Made by a program: the position numbers and the translations under genes. The notes beneath the pieces are model-generated. The model made no database searches. It worked only from the letters and a program-made list of their open reading frames with translations, and was not told the origin of the DNA. Source: a virus. Taken from it: a DNA stretch of 43,901 nt. Shown here piece by piece: positions 42,452-43,901 of this stretch; within the stretch, counting starts at the first letter, position 1; each line of letters starts with the position of its first letter. The stretch spans positions 1-43,901 of IMG/VR virus record IMGVR_UViG_3300017746_000029, one strand, 5' to 3'.

Positions 42452-43561
42452 TTAATCTTCTTTAAATTTTTCTAATCCTGAATATGATTCTGGGTTGTCG
42501 TTAGAATTTTCATTACTACCATCATTGCTTCCTAGGTTACTATTGTCGTTGCTACCTTCGTCTACAACTCTTTTATATGATTTGCCACACATTTTTTCGT
42601 ACATTTTTTCCATGCCGGCTTTTTTCTTTTCTAAAAGCTTTACTTCGCGTTGCATTTCTTTCATTTTTTTCTTATCTACTAATTCTGATAAACTATCATC
42701 TTCAGTGACCATAGAAATTCTATCATTTTTTCCCTCAATAATTTCTTCTAAAGCATTAATTTGTAATTCAAGAGTAGCAATTCTTCCATTTTTTTCAATT
42801 TCGGCTAATTTACTATCAGTTGTTTCTTTTTTTACTTTTTTCTTTTTTACTTTTCGGGGTGCTTCACCTAAAGGTAAGCTTTCATATAAATCTGTTAATG
42901 ATATCATTTCTTTATTTTCTTTAATTTCTAAATAACCAGTGCCTACTTCACCTTCAGGGAAGTCTTTTTTAGTTTCAGTACCATAACCTCCACCTACACT
43001 AGCGTCTTTAACTTGTTTTCCTTTTCCTAAACCAGGAACATCATCAGTATAACCAATACCTTTAACTCCAAATTGAGCTTCTTCAACATAATATAAAGGA
43101 TTTTTATCTATATTTTTGATTACTATATCAATTAGCTCTTCTTTAGTTTTATCTGCATTAGCTGCATCTGTTAGTTCTGTAAAATATCCTTGACGGAATT
43201 GCTCACCAGATACGTTATTAAGCATTTTATCATCTTTATAATCATACCCTCTATTAGGAGCTTGTAAGTCAGTTACTTCTTTAGATACTTTTTTTTCTAT
43301 TGCTTTAGCTTCTTCTTCCGAGATTAAGTTCATGTTTTCATCAAACAATTTAAACCAGTTAGGTTTTTCAGTTGAACCCGTAGCTACATGAAGACGACTT
43401 TCTGCTATAATATCTCTTTTAATTAAGGCAGCTGATGCTTCATCAAACCCTGCAGCGTTACGTACTAAGTTAGGGTATTTAGCTTTAACCTCTTTAAGGA
43501 AAATATGCTTACTGCCATTTCCCTTTTTAATTTGGTTGTATTGTTCTTGTAATGTTTTCAT
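42452..43561 (-). CDS. Hypothetical protein at the head-core position upstream of gp21
   Basis: A 369-residue, Lys- and Glu-rich protein I do not recognise. The N-terminal part (residues ~1-120) contains AAGFDEASAALIKRDIIAES and LDEN/EEEAKAIEKKVSKEV helices. A Lys-rich patch (RKVKKKKVKKE) lies near residues 235-245, and a coiled coil follows (ATLELQINALEEIIEGKNDR, KKMKEMQREVKLLEKKK). The C-terminal ~40 residues are a low-complexity Asn/Ser/Asp tail. The start has a good AAAGGAG sequence 9 bases upstream and directly follows the previous stop. In T4 this place between portal and gp21 holds the core proteins gp67 and gp68, so a prohead core role is possible by position. That is inference. Confidence 0.7.
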   Translation of the reverse strand: MKTLQEQYNQIKKGNGSKHIFLKEVKAKYPNLVRNAAGFDEASAALIKRDIIAESRLHVATGSTEKPNWFKLFDENMNLISEEEAKAIEKKVSKEVTDLQAPNRGYDYKDDKMLNNVSGEQFRQGYFTELTDAANADKTKEELIDIVIKNIDKNPLYYVEEAQFGVKGIGYTDDVPGLGKGKQVKDASVGGGYGTETKKDFPEGEVGTGYLEIKENKEMISLTDLYESLPLGEAPRKVKKKKVKKETTDSKLAEIEKNGRIATLELQINALEEIIEGKNDRISMVTEDDSLSELVDKKKMKEMQREVKLLEKKKAGMEKMYEKMCGKSYKRVVDEGSNDNSNLGSNDGSNENSNDNPESYSGLEKFKED

Positions 43562-43901
43562 TTATTCTCCTTTTAATAAGTCTTTAATATCTTTTATATA
43601 GTCTAAAACTAAATCAGTAGGTTTAACAACAGAATATGAACCAGGATTTTCATTATAATAATCACTAGTTTCATTTTTGGCATTGCTCAACATTTTATAA
43701 ATATCATTCATTTCTTGTTCAATGCGATCAAATGATTGGATTCTTCTATTTTGAAAATCACTAGCATCTTCTTTTTCGAATAGTTGTTTTACTTCTAAAC
43801 CTGATCCTTTAATTTTTTTTGGTACTAATTTATAACCAAATTGCTTTACATAAGCATTATCTTTAACTCCATCTTCACTTGCTTTAGGACCTGGTCCTAA
43901 A
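43562..43901 (-). CDS. C-terminal part of an unidentified protein (runs off the window)
   Basis: The last 112 codons of a frame that enters from beyond base 43901 and stops with TAA at 43562. Visible sequence includes KQFGYKLVPKKIKGSGLEVK, QLFEKEDASDFQNRRIQSFD and the ending LDYIKDIKDLLKGE. It is charged and mostly helical. The stop touches the ATG of the 369-aa gene with no gap, so the two are coupled. Upstream position before gp21 suggests a head-related protein, but no family is recognised, and it does not obviously read as a portal C-terminus. Confidence 0.65.
   Translation of the reverse strand, partial: LGPGPKASEDGVKDNAYVKQFGYKLVPKKIKGSGLEVKQLFEKEDASDFQNRRIQSFDRIEQEMNDIYKMLSNAKNETSDYYNENPGSYSVVKPTDLVLDYIKDIKDLLKGE

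Overview
The window is part of a large, AT-rich, T4-like myovirus genome with a contractile tail. Every supported gene lies on the minus strand, so transcription runs from high to low coordinates. Recognisable T4-type proteins are the prohead protease (gp21), scaffold (gp22), major capsid protein (gp23), neck and tail-completion proteins (gp13, gp14, gp15-like), sheath (gp18), tube (gp19), a gp26-family protein, a tape measure protein, baseplate proteins, a gp32-like ssDNA-binding protein and the start of a probable UvsX recombinase. Most starts have A-rich leaders without a clear Shine-Dalgarno sequence. With the low GC content this suggests a Bacteroidota (flavobacterial) host, but that is inference.

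Layout in transcription order. 43901-38840: head block (unknown partial gene, 369-aa protein at the place of T4 gp67/68, gp21, gp22, gp23) closed by a strong terminator. 38714-36351: auxiliary cassette of a pentein-fold amidinotransferase/hydrolase, phosphatidylserine decarboxylase and PhoH, closed by a second terminator. 36283-32246: a 437-aa virion protein, then gp13, gp14 and gp15-like. 32211-16709: an accessory island where T4 has terminase genes 16/17. It holds a 2291-aa collagen-like fibre, a guanidino-methyltransferase-like protein, a putative adhesin, a three-domain glycosyltransferase, a GT4-like glycosyltransferase, a methyltransferase fused to an autotransporter-type O-heptosyltransferase, and a second fibre. 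16660-2896: coiled-coil protein, sheath, tube (terminator), gp26-like protein with an apparent frameshift extension, tape measure, baseplate proteins and a hub with a peptidoglycan-hydrolase domain. 2818-1: replication end with a reduced family A DNA polymerase, an unknown protein, ssDNA-binding protein and UvsX-like protein.

The most notable signals are: (i) a likely virion glycosylation system, in which a TibC/BAH-type heptosyltransferase and two other glycosyltransferases sit beside a fibre with about 1950 residues of Ser/Thr/Gly repeat; (ii) a T7 slippery run joining the gp26-like gene to a 98-codon extension just before the tape measure gene; (iii) a family A polymerase with almost no thumb and a degenerate exonuclease region; (iv) a three-repeat decoration module shared by the sheath and another virion protein; (v) a recurrent TATTTATA element just upstream of ten late genes, which is the reverse complement of the T4 late promoter core; and (vi) a GAMT-like methyltransferase and a pentein amidinotransferase in one phage. 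No stretch over 300 bases lacks a gene, and no tRNA, CRISPR array or insertion sequence was seen.
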